Shown here in pieces: positions 32,893 to 45,081 of a stretch of 64,000 nucleotides of DNA. The position numbers and the translations under genes were made by a program. How positions within the stretch are numbered: the first letter of the stretch is position 1; each line of letters begins with the position of its first letter. The stretch is taken from the NCBI RefSeq assembly GCF_040958095.1, contig NC_091165.1, forward strand, positions 30,198,592 to 30,262,591. The letters are read 5' to 3'. This stretch comes from Procambarus clarkii. Lineage: Eukaryota; Arthropoda; Malacostraca; Decapoda; Cambaridae. The notes beneath the pieces were generated by a model, which searched no databases, was not told where the DNA came from, and saw only the letters and a list, made by a program, of their open reading frames with translations.

Positions 32893-35172
32893 TTTTTTTT
32901 TTTTTTTTTTTTTGCAGGGATATTCCTGCGCGGGCCCTAAGCCTCTGGCTGGCCCACTAAGTGTTGCTTGTTTCTGTTTTACTTGGGCGGAGTAAGAGTA
33001 TTTATTACTCGTAAGGTCGCTTTAGTAAGATTTTGCCATATGTGTTTAACAACTTCTGCTCTGTTGAATCTAAGTTGAAATCTTAATGAGTTTGTAACTG
33101 TGCACTGTGTTAGATAATGTTCCAGTGGTCTGTCGGGCATTTCTCCACTGTGTTGACATTTCCTCTCATCTTCCGGAACCTGTAAGCCTATTTCCCATGC
33201 ACATGGGTATCCAAGCCTGATGCGATGTAAGTGTACTTCTGTTGCTCTATTGCTCCCTTTCATCAAACTAAGTGGTTCGTAGTTGGTTGAATTCTTGTAC
33301 CAACCCGCAGATCCTGATGTTGCAACTGCTGTGTTGTGGTCACTGTACATCTTTTGCATTGCTCTGTTTCTAATTACTTTCTTCATCTGTGATAGACTCT
33401 GTGGTATGTTAATGTCTACATTTCTTCTCTTAGTTGCAAGTTTTGCAGCTTCGTCTGCAATGTCATTTTCTATTATTCCCAAATGACTTGGCACCCAGTT
33501 GATAAGTACCCGTCGACCTTGTCGTTTGAGTGTTTGCATTAATGATATGACATTTGTGATCAGATGTATGTTATCACATATGTGTTCTTGTTGCAAGGTT
33601 TCAATGGCGGTTCTCGAATCTGTATGTATGATAACATGTTGTCGGTGTTCAGCAAGAGCATGTTCCAAAGCCTTTTGAATGGCTAGCATCTCTGTTTGTA
33701 AAGTTGAACACCCATTTGAGAGCCTCCAACTATTTACAAAGTTTCCTGCTTTAACTGCAGCTCCGGTTTCTTGTCCCTGCTGGTCTACTGATCCATCCGT
33801 GAAGTAAGTGAAGCTGTCGGATGCCAAGTTTGCTTCTATATGCATCTGTGCAATGTTACGTAGCAGATGAGGATTTGTCTGGTTCTTCTTTCCTTCAAGA
33901 GCCATAATCTTAAAGTCTGCTGTCAGAGATTCCCAAGGGACTTGCATAACAAAGTCTGCGTGTATTTCGTCGACACCCTTCTCAGTGACTGTGTTTGTTA
34001 TATCAAATGTATTGATGGTGTTTATCGCACAATGGGTCCACCTGTTGCCATTGGAGGCTCTTCTGTCCAGAGCTATTGCTCCAGTGATTATATCTTTAAG
34101 TGAACTGATTCTAGGTCTAGTCAATATCTTGGTCAGCATGCACGCAGCGATCCCTTTTACCCTTATTTCAATCGACGTTAGCTTGGTTTCTAGTCTTAGG
34201 TTCAGTATTTTAGTCCATTTGGGAGCTCCTGTTATGATTCGCAATGCATCATTTTGAAGAACCTCAACGTTTGCCCACTGACCAGGAGAAAGAGTGAGTA
34301 AGGCAGACGCTGCATAATCAACTAGGGAACGAACGGCGTGTATGTAAAACATTCTCAACACTTTGTGTCCCGCTCCTAGACGAGGCCCTGTGATTGCTCT
34401 CATTATATTTAGTCGTGATTTTGCGTTCTCCTTTAGATATTGAATTTGCTTGTTGAATGTCATTTTAAAATCTATCCACACTCCGAAATATTGATATTGT
34501 GTAACCCACTGAAGGTTAATGTCTTGAATGCGTAGGTATCTGTCTGGAGTGTTGCCGCCTAGTCTCATTGCCTTAGACTTCTGTGCAGATATTTTTAGCC
34601 CTAAAACGCTGCATTCAGATGTTACTTTATCTAATGCACCTTGTGCTTTATTTAGAAGTGAAGGACCTGTAATGACTAATGCTATATCATCAGCATAGCT
34701 TAGCAATTTAACCCCTTCTGTAAATGTCATGGTAACAAGGTGTTCCAAAATATGTTAAAAAGACTCGGACTGAGGACTCCTCCTTGTGGAGTCCCATTCT
34801 CATGCAAGTGGTAGTCCGACACATGTCCTTGCAACTTTACTCTGGCATACCTGTGACTTAGGTAATCTTGAATCCATGCTAGCATTTTTCCCTTTACATC
34901 TTTTTTAACTAAGGTGTGTAAAATTGCTTGCGGGCTTGCAAGTTCAAATGCTTTTTCTAGATCAAGGAAAATCACTATAGCTGGAAACGAGTTAACTGTT
35001 CCTAGTAATGTTGCTATGCAGTTTGCAGTACCTACTCCTCTAGTGAAGCCAAATATGTGTTTATGAAGGTCTCCAGTCTTCCACAGTAGCCTATTTAAGA
35101 CCATCCGTTCTGCAGTTTTACTGATGCCTGATGTTAATGAAATGGGTCTGTTTAGTGTTTGCAGGTAATAGT
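32893..35172 (-). mobile_element. I-type LINE 3' half with RNase H, inserted in the PLE tail
   Basis: Minus-strand element ending in poly(A), read as T23 at 32893-32915. It is 5'-truncated at about 35172, within the RT (NRPISLTSGISKTAERMV). The flanks, CTGTTCAG on the left and GTTGTGTGTG on the right, are adjacent in the uninterrupted PLE tail at 25820-25832, so it entered that tail. Confidence 0.85.
32979..35172 (-). pseudogene. I-type LINE ORF2: RT and RNase H
   Basis: 34727-35172 carries RT motif A (IVIFLDLEKAFELA) and motif B (GTPQGGVLSPSLFNIF). One frameshift near 34740 precedes 32979-34748, with motif C LLSYADDIALV, a long connector, then RNase H with FTDGSVD, the Glu in LQTEMLAIQ, HTDSRTAIE and NDIADEAAK (all four acidic residues). 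A C-terminal stretch has HLHRIRLGYP and ERKCQHSG. RNase H after the RT places it in the I group. Confidence 0.88.
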
Positions 35173-35587
<415 letters not shown>

Positions 35588-35677
<90 letters not shown>

Positions 35678-35692
35678 TATATACATATATAT
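35588..35692. repeat. (TA)n tract
   Basis: TA with ACATATATA interruptions at its right end. Confidence 0.95.
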
Positions 35693-35856
35693 ATGACAAT
35701 GTCAGACCACGGAGGAAAAATGAAACAGGAATTTCCTTAAGTACTTTCGTATATTAAATACATCTTCAGAAGGTCCAAATATAATATATTTAATATACGA
35801 AAGTACTTAAGGAAATTCCTGTTTCATTTTTCTTCCGTGGTCTGACATTGCCACAT
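35693..35856. repeat. Fold-back with hammerhead-like core
   Basis: Arms of about 64 bp (starting GACAATGTCAGACCACGG) are inverted around a roughly 26-bp spacer, with few mismatches. The minus strand of 35735-35773 has stem CCTT/AAGG around CTGAAGA, stem GTAT/ATAC, then GAA and AGTACT: the conserved parts of a hammerhead ribozyme with a minimal stem III. Confidence 0.7.
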
Positions 35857-35928
35857 TCTTAATCACGTGTTTATTTTCGTGATATACACACACATATATA
35901 TATACATATATATATATACATATATATT

Positions 35929-36291
35929 ATTAAATATGACCGAAAAAGTAAGATTAATAATTCTAACACGAATTTTCTCAATCTTTCGTACATTACGCTT
36001 CACTGTTGGAGGTAAATCAAAAATCACTTCTCCAAAATTCATTTTTATTTCTAGTCTGACGCGACACGGGCGCGTTTCGTAAAACTTATTACATTTTCAA
36101 AGACTTCACAAATACACAACTGATTAGAACTTACGTATCTCTGATTTTATATCTACATTTGAGTGAGGTGGGAGGGGTGATGTGGCATTAACACAAGACA
36201 GAACAAGAGGGGATATTAATAGGGTATTAAAAGTATCAACACAAGACAGAACAGAAACAATGGGTATTGAATAGAAGTGTTTGTAGAAAGC
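35929..36291 (-). mobile_element. PLE tail and leader ('short' end)
   Basis: Minus strand: tail with a near-identical antisense CR1 stretch (about 36207-36265), leader fold at 36053-36105, ATG at 36042, and the frame cut by (TA)n at the short position. Confidence 0.65.
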
Positions 36292-36986
36292 CTATTGGTC
36301 CATATTTCTTGATGCTTCTATATTGGAGCGGAGTCTTGAGGTGGGTAGAATATAGCTGTGCAATAATTGGCTGTTGATTGCTGGTGTTGCCTTCTTGATG
36401 TGTAGTGCCTCGCAAACGTCAAGCCGCCTGCTATCGCTGTATCTATCGATGATTTCTGTGTTGTTTACTAGGATTTCTCTGGCGATGGTTTGGTTATGGG
36501 AAGAGATTATATGTTCCTTAATGGAGCCCTGTTGCTTATGCATCGTTAAACGCCTAGAAAGAGATGTTGTTGTCTTGCCTATATACTGGGTTTTTTGGAG
36601 CTTACAGTCCCCAAGTGGGCATTTGAAGGCATAGACGACGTTAGTCTCTTTTAAAGCGTTTTGTTTTGTGTCTGGAGAGTTTCTCATGAGTAGGCTGGCC
36701 GTTTTTCTGGTTTTATAGTAAATCGTCAGTTGTATCCTCTGATTTTTGTCTGTAGGGATAACGTTTCTATTAACAATATCTTTCAGGACCCTTTCCTCCG
36801 TTTTATGAGCTGTGGAAAAGAAGTTCCTGTAAAATAGTCTAATAGGGGGTATAGGTGTTGTGTTAGTTGTCTCTTCAGAGGTTGCATGGCTTTTCACTTT
36901 CCTTCTTATGATGTCTTCGATGAAACCATTGGAGAAGCCGTTATTGACTAGGACCTGCCTTACCCTACAGAGTTCTTCAACTCTAT
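36292..36986 (-). pseudogene. PLE C-terminal part with intact GIY-YIG
   Basis: The frame is open from the joint near 36978 (ELCRVRQVLVNNGFSNGF) through KSHATSEETT to VVYAFKCPLGDC, QYIGKT and stop after RNMDQ. It lacks the RT core. It is head-to-head with 36987-37838 across the duplication joint. Confidence 0.85.
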
Positions 36987-37838
36987 ATGGAAAAGAGCGG
37001 AGGTTTCCACACTGCAGTCTACACTAAGGAAACGAACATAGGAATGTGCCTAAATGCCAACAGCGACTGCCCAGACAGGTACAAGAGGAGTGTTGTTAAC
37101 GCATATGTCGACCGTGCTCTCAGCCACAGCTCAGAATGGAAGCAAGTCGACGAAGAACTCTGTAGGGTAAGGCAGGTCCTAGTCAACAACGGCTTCTCCA
37201 ATGGTTTCGTCGAAGACATCATAAGAAGGAAAGTGAAACGCCATGCAACCTCTGAAGAGACAACTAACACAACACCTATACCCCCTATTAGACTATTTTA
37301 CAGGAACTTCTTTTCCACAGCTCATAAAACGGAGGAAAGGGTCCTGAAAGATATTGTTAATAGAAACGTTATCCCTACAGACAAAAATCAGAGGATACAA
37401 CTGACGATTTACTATAAAACCAGAAAAACGGCCAGCCTACTCATGAGAAACTCTCCAGACACAAAACAGAATGCTTTAAAAGAGACTAACGTCGTCTATG
37501 CCTTCAAATGCCCTCTTGGGGACTGTAAGCTCCAAAAAACCCAGTATATAGGCAAGACAACAACATCTCTTTCTAGGCGTTTAACGATGCATAAGCAACA
37601 GGGCTCCATTAAGGAACATATAATCTCTTCCCACAACCAAACCATCGCCAGAGAAATCCTAGTAAACAACACAGAAATCATCGATAGATACAGCGATAGC
37701 AGGCGGCTTGACGTTTGCGAGGCACTACACATCAAGAAGTCAACACCAGCAATCAACAGCCAATTAATGCACAACTATATTCTACCCACCTCAAGACTCC
37801 GCTCCAATATAGAAGCATCAAGAAATATGGACCAATAG
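36987..37838 (+). CDS. PLE C-terminal RT and GIY-YIG endonuclease, unit B
   Basis: Sequence-identical in translation to 24791-25642, starting at MEKSGGFHTAVYTKE, which is an internal residue and not a natural start. GIY-YIG is intact. Lacks the RT catalytic core. Confidence 0.85.
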   Translation: MEKSGGFHTAVYTKETNIGMCLNANSDCPDRYKRSVVNAYVDRALSHSSEWKQVDEELCRVRQVLVNNGFSNGFVEDIIRRKVKRHATSEETTNTTPIPPIRLFYRNFFSTAHKTEERVLKDIVNRNVIPTDKNQRIQLTIYYKTRKTASLLMRNSPDTKQNALKETNVVYAFKCPLGDCKLQKTQYIGKTTTSLSRRLTMHKQQGSIKEHIISSHNQTIAREILVNNTEIIDRYSDSRRLDVCEALHIKKSTPAINSQLMHNYILPTSRLRSNIEASRNMDQ

Positions 37839-38254
37839 GCTTTCTACAATCACTTCTATTCAATACCCATTGTTTCGTGTTCTGTCTTGTGTTGATGAAA
37901 TTAATACCCTATTAATGCCACCTCTTGTTCTGTCTTGTGTTGATGAAATTAATACCCTATTAATGCCACCTCTCTCAAATGCAGATATAAACAAAGTCGG
38001 AGATACGTAAGTTCTATTCAGTTGTGTATTTGTAAACTAAAGTCTTTGAAAATGTAATAAGTTTTACGAAACGCGCTCGTGTCGCGTCAGACTAGAAATA
38101 AAAATGAAATTTGGAGAATTGATTTTTGATTTACCTGCAACAGTGAAAAGAAATGTACGAAAGATTGTGAAAATTCGTGTTAGAATTATTAATCTTACTT
38201 TTTCGGTCATATTTAATAATATATGTCTACAGGAAAGACTGCTACCAAAATATA

Positions 38255-38256
<2 letters not shown>
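37839..38256 (+). mobile_element. PLE tail, leader and ORF start ('long' end), unit B
   Basis: Copy of 25643-26059; leader fold at 38041-38093, ATG at 38104. Confidence 0.65.

Positions 38257-38322
<66 letters not shown>
38257..38322. repeat. (TA)n tract
   Basis: Shorter than its unit A counterpart (26060-26162). Confidence 0.95.
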
Positions 38323-38326
<4 letters not shown>

Positions 38327-38709
38327 GTACCTAGTAGCCAGAACTCACTTCTCAGCCTACTATTCAAGGCCCGATTTGCCTAATAAGCCAAGTTTTCCTG
38401 AATTATTATATTTACTAAAAATTTTTTCTTATGAAATGATAAAGCAACCCTTTTCTCTATGTATGAGGTCAATTTGTTTTATTGGAGTTAAAATTAACGT
38501 AGATATATGACCGAACCTAACCAACCCTACCTAACCTAACCTAACCTATATTTATAGGTAAGGTTAGGTTAGGTAGCCAAAAAAAGCTAGGTTAGGTTAG
38601 GTTAGGTAGGTTAGGTAGACGAAAAAACATTAATTCATGAAAACTTGGCTTATTAGGCAAATCGGGCCTTGAATAGTAGGCTGAGAAGTGCGTTCTGGCT
38701 ATTAGGTAC

Positions 38710-38713
<4 letters not shown>
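38323..38713 (-). mobile_element. TTAGG-bearing MITE, copy Z
   Basis: Minus orientation. Present here in unit B but not at the matching place in unit A. Nearly identical to the copy at 50984-51371. Confidence 0.85.
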
Positions 38714-39431
<718 letters not shown>

Positions 39432-39433
39432 TG

Positions 39434-40040
39434 GGGAAGGATGGGAAGCTGCCCTTTCTAGATGTAACAGTCATGGAAAGGAGCGGAGGTTTCCACACTG
39501 CAGTCTACACTAAGGAAACAAACATAGGAATGTGCCTCAATGCCAACAGTGACTGCCCAGACAGGTACAAGAGGAGTGTTGTTAACGCTTATGTCGACCG
39601 TGCTCTCAGCCACATCTCAGAATGGAAGCAAGTCGATGAAGAACTCTGTAGGGTAAGGCAGGTCCTAGTCATCAACGGCTTCTCCAATGGTTTCGTCGAA
39701 GACGTCATATGAAGGAAGGTGAAACGCCATGCAACCTCTGAAGAGACAACTAACACAACACTTGTACCCCGTATTAGACTATTTTACAGGTACTTCTTTT
39801 CCACAGCTCATAAAACGGAGGAAAGGGTCCTGAAAGATATTGTTAATAGAAACGTTATTCCTACAGACAAAAACCAGAAGATACAATTGACGATTTACTA
39901 TAAAACCAAGAAAACTGCCAACCTACTCATGAGAACCTCTCCAGACACAAAGCAGAACGCTTTGAAAGAGACCAATGTCGTCTATGCCTTCAAATGCCCA
40001 CTTGGGGACTGTAAGCCTCAAAGAACTCAGTATATAGGCA
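39434..40040 (+). pseudogene. PLE part left of CR1, unit B
   Basis: Copy of 27245-27851, including the in-frame TGA after VEDVI. Confidence 0.85.
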
Positions 40041-40785
40041 TAAGAACATAAGAACAAAGGCAACTGCAGAAGGCCTATTGGCCCATACGAGGCAGCTCCT
40101 ATTTATAACCCCCCAATCCCACTCATATACAAGTCCAACCCATGCTTGAAACAATCGAGGGACCCCACATCCACAATGTTACGTGGCAATTGGTTCCACA
40201 AATCAATAACCCTGTTACTGAACCAGTATTTACCCAAGTCTTTCCTAAATCTAAACTTATCCAATTTATACCCATTGTTTCGTGTTCTGTCTTGTGTTGA
40301 TACTTTTAATACCCTATTAATATCCCCTTTGTTATGTCCATTCACCCACTTGTAAACCTCTATCATGTCACCCCTAACTCTTTGCCTTTCCAGTGAATGC
40401 AACTTAAGCTTTGTTAATCTTTCTTCATATGAAAGATTTCTAATTTGGGGAATTAACTTAGTCATCTTACGCTGGACACGTTCAAGTGAATTTAAATCCA
40501 TTCTATAATATGGCGACCAAAACTGAACTGCATAATCTAAATGGGGCCTAACTAGAGCAAGATATAGCTTGAGAACCACACTAGGTGTCTTGTTACTAAC
40601 GCTGCAATTAATAAATCCAAGTGTCCGATTTGCCTTATTACAAACATTTATGCATTGATCCTTTTGTTTTAAATTCTTACTAATCATAACTCCCAGATCC
40701 CTTTCGCAATCTCAACACCATCTAGCTCGTATCTTGTAACTCTATCATCATTACCTAACCTCAGAACTTTACATTTATCAGCATT

Positions 40786-41797
40786 TGTTACGGCCCTACT
40801 GGGGCGTAACCGGGTTCTTTTCTGATGTTATTAGAACTTGGGAATCCGGCCCCAAGTTAGTAGTGGTTTTCAAGGGGTGTGTTCCGTAACGCAAGTAAAT
40901 TAAAGGGGAAGGGATACAAATTCACTAAATTAAATATATAATTACCACCACCAATAAATAAATATATAAACTGTCACACGGGGGGTATAAACACTATAAT
41001 GTACAGTACGGTCTTCCTCTGAAGACGCGGAATGTTTCACGGTGCTCAAGATGAGGAGCCTTGGTTCTCTTCTCGTGGCCTCACGATGAATCCTTAGATT
41101 CTCTAGGCGAGTCTACCCCGGCCACAGGTCAGCCAAATCACAGTTCCACTGGGTGCACCGTCGTGGAGGCCTTCAACCACAAATCCAGCCTGTAGCTGGC
41201 AGGTTCCAATCAGCTACGCTGCGTAGGCCACTCCACGACCGATACTAGGGTTGCGAGCCCTAGGCAGGAGCCTCGTGTGATTCCGCTGATCACTCTCCTT
41301 TCGCTACACCCCAGTGGCGAGTCTTCTCCACCAGTCAGCCCCGGGTACGACAATTCCTGGTTCTGCCACGTCACAAGCAGGCTAACACAACAGTGTTCAT
41401 CCAGGGGGTGACTCACAGCTTCTGCAGCAAACACGTGGAGATACTATGGCTGCCTTGGGTAGACTGCCCCACCGTCCAATACAGCAGTCCCAGGTCGACT
41501 CTGTAATCAGACACGTCATCAGTACTAGTTACACTCTAGGGCACCTCACTTACAGGCTTAGACACAAACGTCCACCTATCCACTCCATAGATGGCGTTGC
41601 TGTCTAAGCGTCACCTCACCAGAGGTCAGCAGCGGCTACGTTACGAGCTGATTAGAACGGGAAACCAGCCCCTGTGGCCGGTATATCCTGTCCTCACTAG
41701 ATGGCGTCGTCCATTCGGAGGGGGTTTCGGGAGCTGACCGGCAGATGGCATTGTCGTCACTGCTCCGTGCTAGGACGCTGGGCTCAGGTCCATAACA
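40786..41797. mobile_element. Solo LTR, unit B
   Basis: Copy of 28597-29608 with the same GCATT duplication (40781-40785 and 41798-41802), so the LTR insertion predates the 12.2-kb duplication. Confidence 0.85.
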
Positions 41798-41802
41798 GCA
41801 TT

Positions 41803-44078
41803 AAACTGCATCTGCCAATCCTTTGACCATTTCAAAACCCTATCTAGATCAACTTGAAGTGTTAGTGAGTCCTCCGAATTAATTTCCCTACCGATTTTCG
41901 TATCATCGGCAAATTTGCAAATGTTGCTACTCAAACCTGAATCTAAATCATTTATATATATTATAAACAACAGAGGTCCCAGGACAGAGCCTTGAGGCAC
42001 TCCACTTACAACATTTTCCCACTCTGACTTGACTCCATTTATACTAACTCTCTGTTTCCTTTGGTATAGCCATGCCCTAATCCAGCTTAATATAGCACCC
42101 CCAATACCATGAGACTCTATCTTTTTAATCAGTCTTTCATGTGGCACTGTATCAAAAGCTTTGCTAAAGTCAAGGTACACAACATCACAATCCTTACCAC
42201 TATCAACTGCCTCAACTATACTAGAATAAAACGATAACAAATTTGTTAAACATGAACGGCCATTTATAAAACCATGTTGCGACTCAATTATTAATTTATG
42301 TTTTTCAAGATGAAGACTAATTTTATTTGCTATTATAGATTCGAGTAACTTTCCCACAATAGACGTTAGGCTAATTGGTTGATAGTTAGACGCAAGTGAT
42401 CTATCTCCTTTCTTAAAAACTGGTATCACATTAGCAACTTTCCAAAACTCTGGCACTCTGCCTGACTCTATTGATTTATTAAATATGGTTGACAGTGGGT
42501 CACAAAGCTCCTCTTTGCATTCTTTAAGCACCCTGGCAAATACTTCATCCGGCCCTGGGGATTTGTTTGGTTTTAGTTTTACTATTTGTTTAAGAATATC
42601 CTCCCTGGTAACTGCTAAACTCGTCAACCTGTCCTCGTCCCCACCCACATAGACTTGTTCGGCTGAAGGCATATTGTTAAGTTCCTCTTTAGTAAATACA
42701 GTTACAAAATATTTATTAAAAATACTACTCACCTCTTCATCACTATCTGTTATTTGACCTGTCTCAGTTTTTAATGGACCTATCCTTTCCCTAGTCTTAG
42801 TACGATATAACTGAAAAAACCCTTTAGGATTTGTCTTTGCTTGCCCTGCTATGCGAACTTCATAGTTTCTTTTTGCTTTCCTTATCTCTTTTTTAACATT
42901 TATAACCAGTTGTACGAATTCCTGTTCTAAAGTGACCTCCCCATTTTTAATCCTTTTGTACCAAGCTCTCTTTTTACCTATAAGGTTCTTCAAATTCTTT
43001 GTTATCCACTTTGGGTCATTAGTATTCGATCTTTTCAATTTGTATGGTATACTACGTTCCTGTGCTTTGTTTAGAATATTCTTAAATAAGTTATATATTG
43101 AATCCACATCGAAATCCCCATTTAAGTCACCTATCGCTGGGTTCATGTCTCGCTCCAAGACCTCCAAGATGGGCCCACACCCCATACCCAAGACTTTCCA
43201 ATCAATTTGACCCAAAAAATTTCTTAGGCTATTAAAATCAGCTTTTCGAAAATCTGGCACTTTAACAGAATTTTCTCCTACAGGTCTATTCCATTTTATG
43301 CTAAATCTGATTTCTTTGTGATCACTGTTCCCTAGCTCACTCCCTATTTCGATGTCATTAATTTGTGTTTCCCTGTTAGTTAACACTAAATCTAAAATAT
43401 TATTTTCCCGTGTTGGTTCCTTAATGTGTTGCGTAAGAAAGCAATCGTCAATTAATTCTAGAAAATCTTCTGCTTCACTATTCCCTGTTTTGTTCAACCA
43501 GTTTATTCCACTAAAATTAAAGTCACCCATGACATAAATACTGTTAGATCTAGATGCTCTAGATATTTCATCCCATAGATGCTTTGCTTCCATTCTGTCT
43601 AAATTTGGTGGCCTATATATAACTCCTATTATAATATTATTTGCTTTTTCGTTTAATTCTATCCAAATAGTTTCTGTGTGTGGCTCAGTTTTGATTCCCT
43701 CTTTGAGACTACATTTCAAATTGTCCCTAACATATATGGCTACTCCACCTCCTCGTCTAATATATCTGTGTGAAATAGTTTAAATCCATTTATTTGATAT
43801 TCAGCTAATAGTTCTCTATTTTCTACATTCATCCACGTTTCGGTAAGTGCAATAATATCAATTTTTTCTGTGCAGACAAGAGCATTTAATTCGTTAATTT
43901 TGTTTCTTAGACTTCTACTGTTAGTGTAATATACCCTAAGTGAATTGTTATTTTGAGGCCCTTCTCTTTCCCTGATCATTTTGCCAATTCCTTTCTCCCA
44001 CAAATACATATTTTTATTACCTCCTTCCTCCAAATAAATTCCCATACCTCTATCTACTAACAGTTTAAACCCAAACAA
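41803..44078 (-). pseudogene. CR1 endonuclease and RT, unit B
   Basis: Same motifs and same frameshift as 29614-31889. Confidence 0.9.
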
Positions 44079-44599
44079 ACACCTCTAACCACTTCTTCCA
44101 ACGAGTTCGCAACAGCAACAACCCCAGCTCTCGATAGATGCACCCCATCACGAGCATACATTTCATTTCTTCCATAGAAGTGTTCCCAGTTGTCTGTGAA
44201 AGATATTGCATTTGATTTGCAATATCTTTCCAGCCGGCAATTGACACCAATTGCCCTCGACATCCATTCATTTCCCACTCCCTTTCTTGGAAGAATGCCA
44301 CATATGATCGGGATTCCTCCCTTGCTCCTAACTAATTCAATGGCTGTCCTGAATCTCTGTATTAGTTCCTCACTCCTAACTCGTCCAACATCATTACCCC
44401 CTGCACTAATACAAATAATGGGTTTGTTTCCATTTCCCGTCATAATATCATTCATGTTTCCAACAATATCACCAATTCCAGCTCCCGGATAGCAAACCCT
44501 TAATCTGGTTCCCCTATCTCTGGTACAAAACGTTCTGTCTAAATACCTCACCTGGGAATCTCCCACAACCAAAATTCGCTTCGATTCTCCCTTTTCCTT
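44057..44599 (-). CDS. CR1 SGNH esterase domain, unit B
   Basis: Translation identical to 31868-32410 (GDSQ, GGND, DGVH). Confidence 0.8.
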   Translation of the reverse strand, partial: KEKGESKRILVVGDSQVRYLDRTFCTRDRGTRLRVCYPGAGIGDIVGNMNDIMTGNGNKPIICISAGGNDVGRVRSEELIQRFRTAIELVRSKGGIPIICGILPRKGVGNEWMSRAIGVNCRLERYCKSNAISFTDNWEHFYGRNEMYARDGVHLSRAGVVAVANSLEEVVRGVCLGLNC

Positions 44600-44623
44600 T
44601 CAACACGACACAACAACACGACA

Positions 44624-44911
44624 AGGCACGACAACAACATCTCTTTCCAGGGGATTAACGATGCATAAGCAACTGGGCTCCATTAAGGAACATATAATCT
44701 CTTCCCACAACCAGACCATCACCAGAGAAGTCTTAACAAAAAACACGGAAATCATCGATAGATACAGCGATAGCAGGCGGCTTGACATCGGCGAGGCACT
44801 ACACATCAAGAAGTCAACACCAGCAATCAACAGCCAATTAATGCACAACTATATTCTACCCACTTCAAGATTCCGCACCAATATACAAGCATCAAGATAT
44901 ATGGGCCAATA
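44624..44911 (+). pseudogene. PLE GIY-YIG C-terminus right of CR1, unit B
   Basis: Copy of 32435-32722. Confidence 0.85.
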
Positions 44912-45081
44912 GGCCCTTTGCAGTTACTTCCATTATTCCCTTTAACTTACAAAATATTATACCCATTGTTTCGTGTTCTGTCTTGTGTTGAAAGTTTGTT
45001 TTCATCTCATCTAAAACTGTTGTAACATATCACCTCACCCAAATGCAGGTATAAAACCAAAGATGTTTAAACTCTGTTCAG

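Larger units (their letters stand above)
40041..44623 (-). mobile_element. CR1-type LINE, unit B
   Basis: Copy of 27852-32434 with the same truncation, frameshifts and nested LTR. One visible residue difference (QRKMTKL for QRRMTKL). Parts: C-terminal domain 40103-40785, endonuclease/RT 41803-44078, SGNH domain 44057-44599. Confidence 0.9.
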
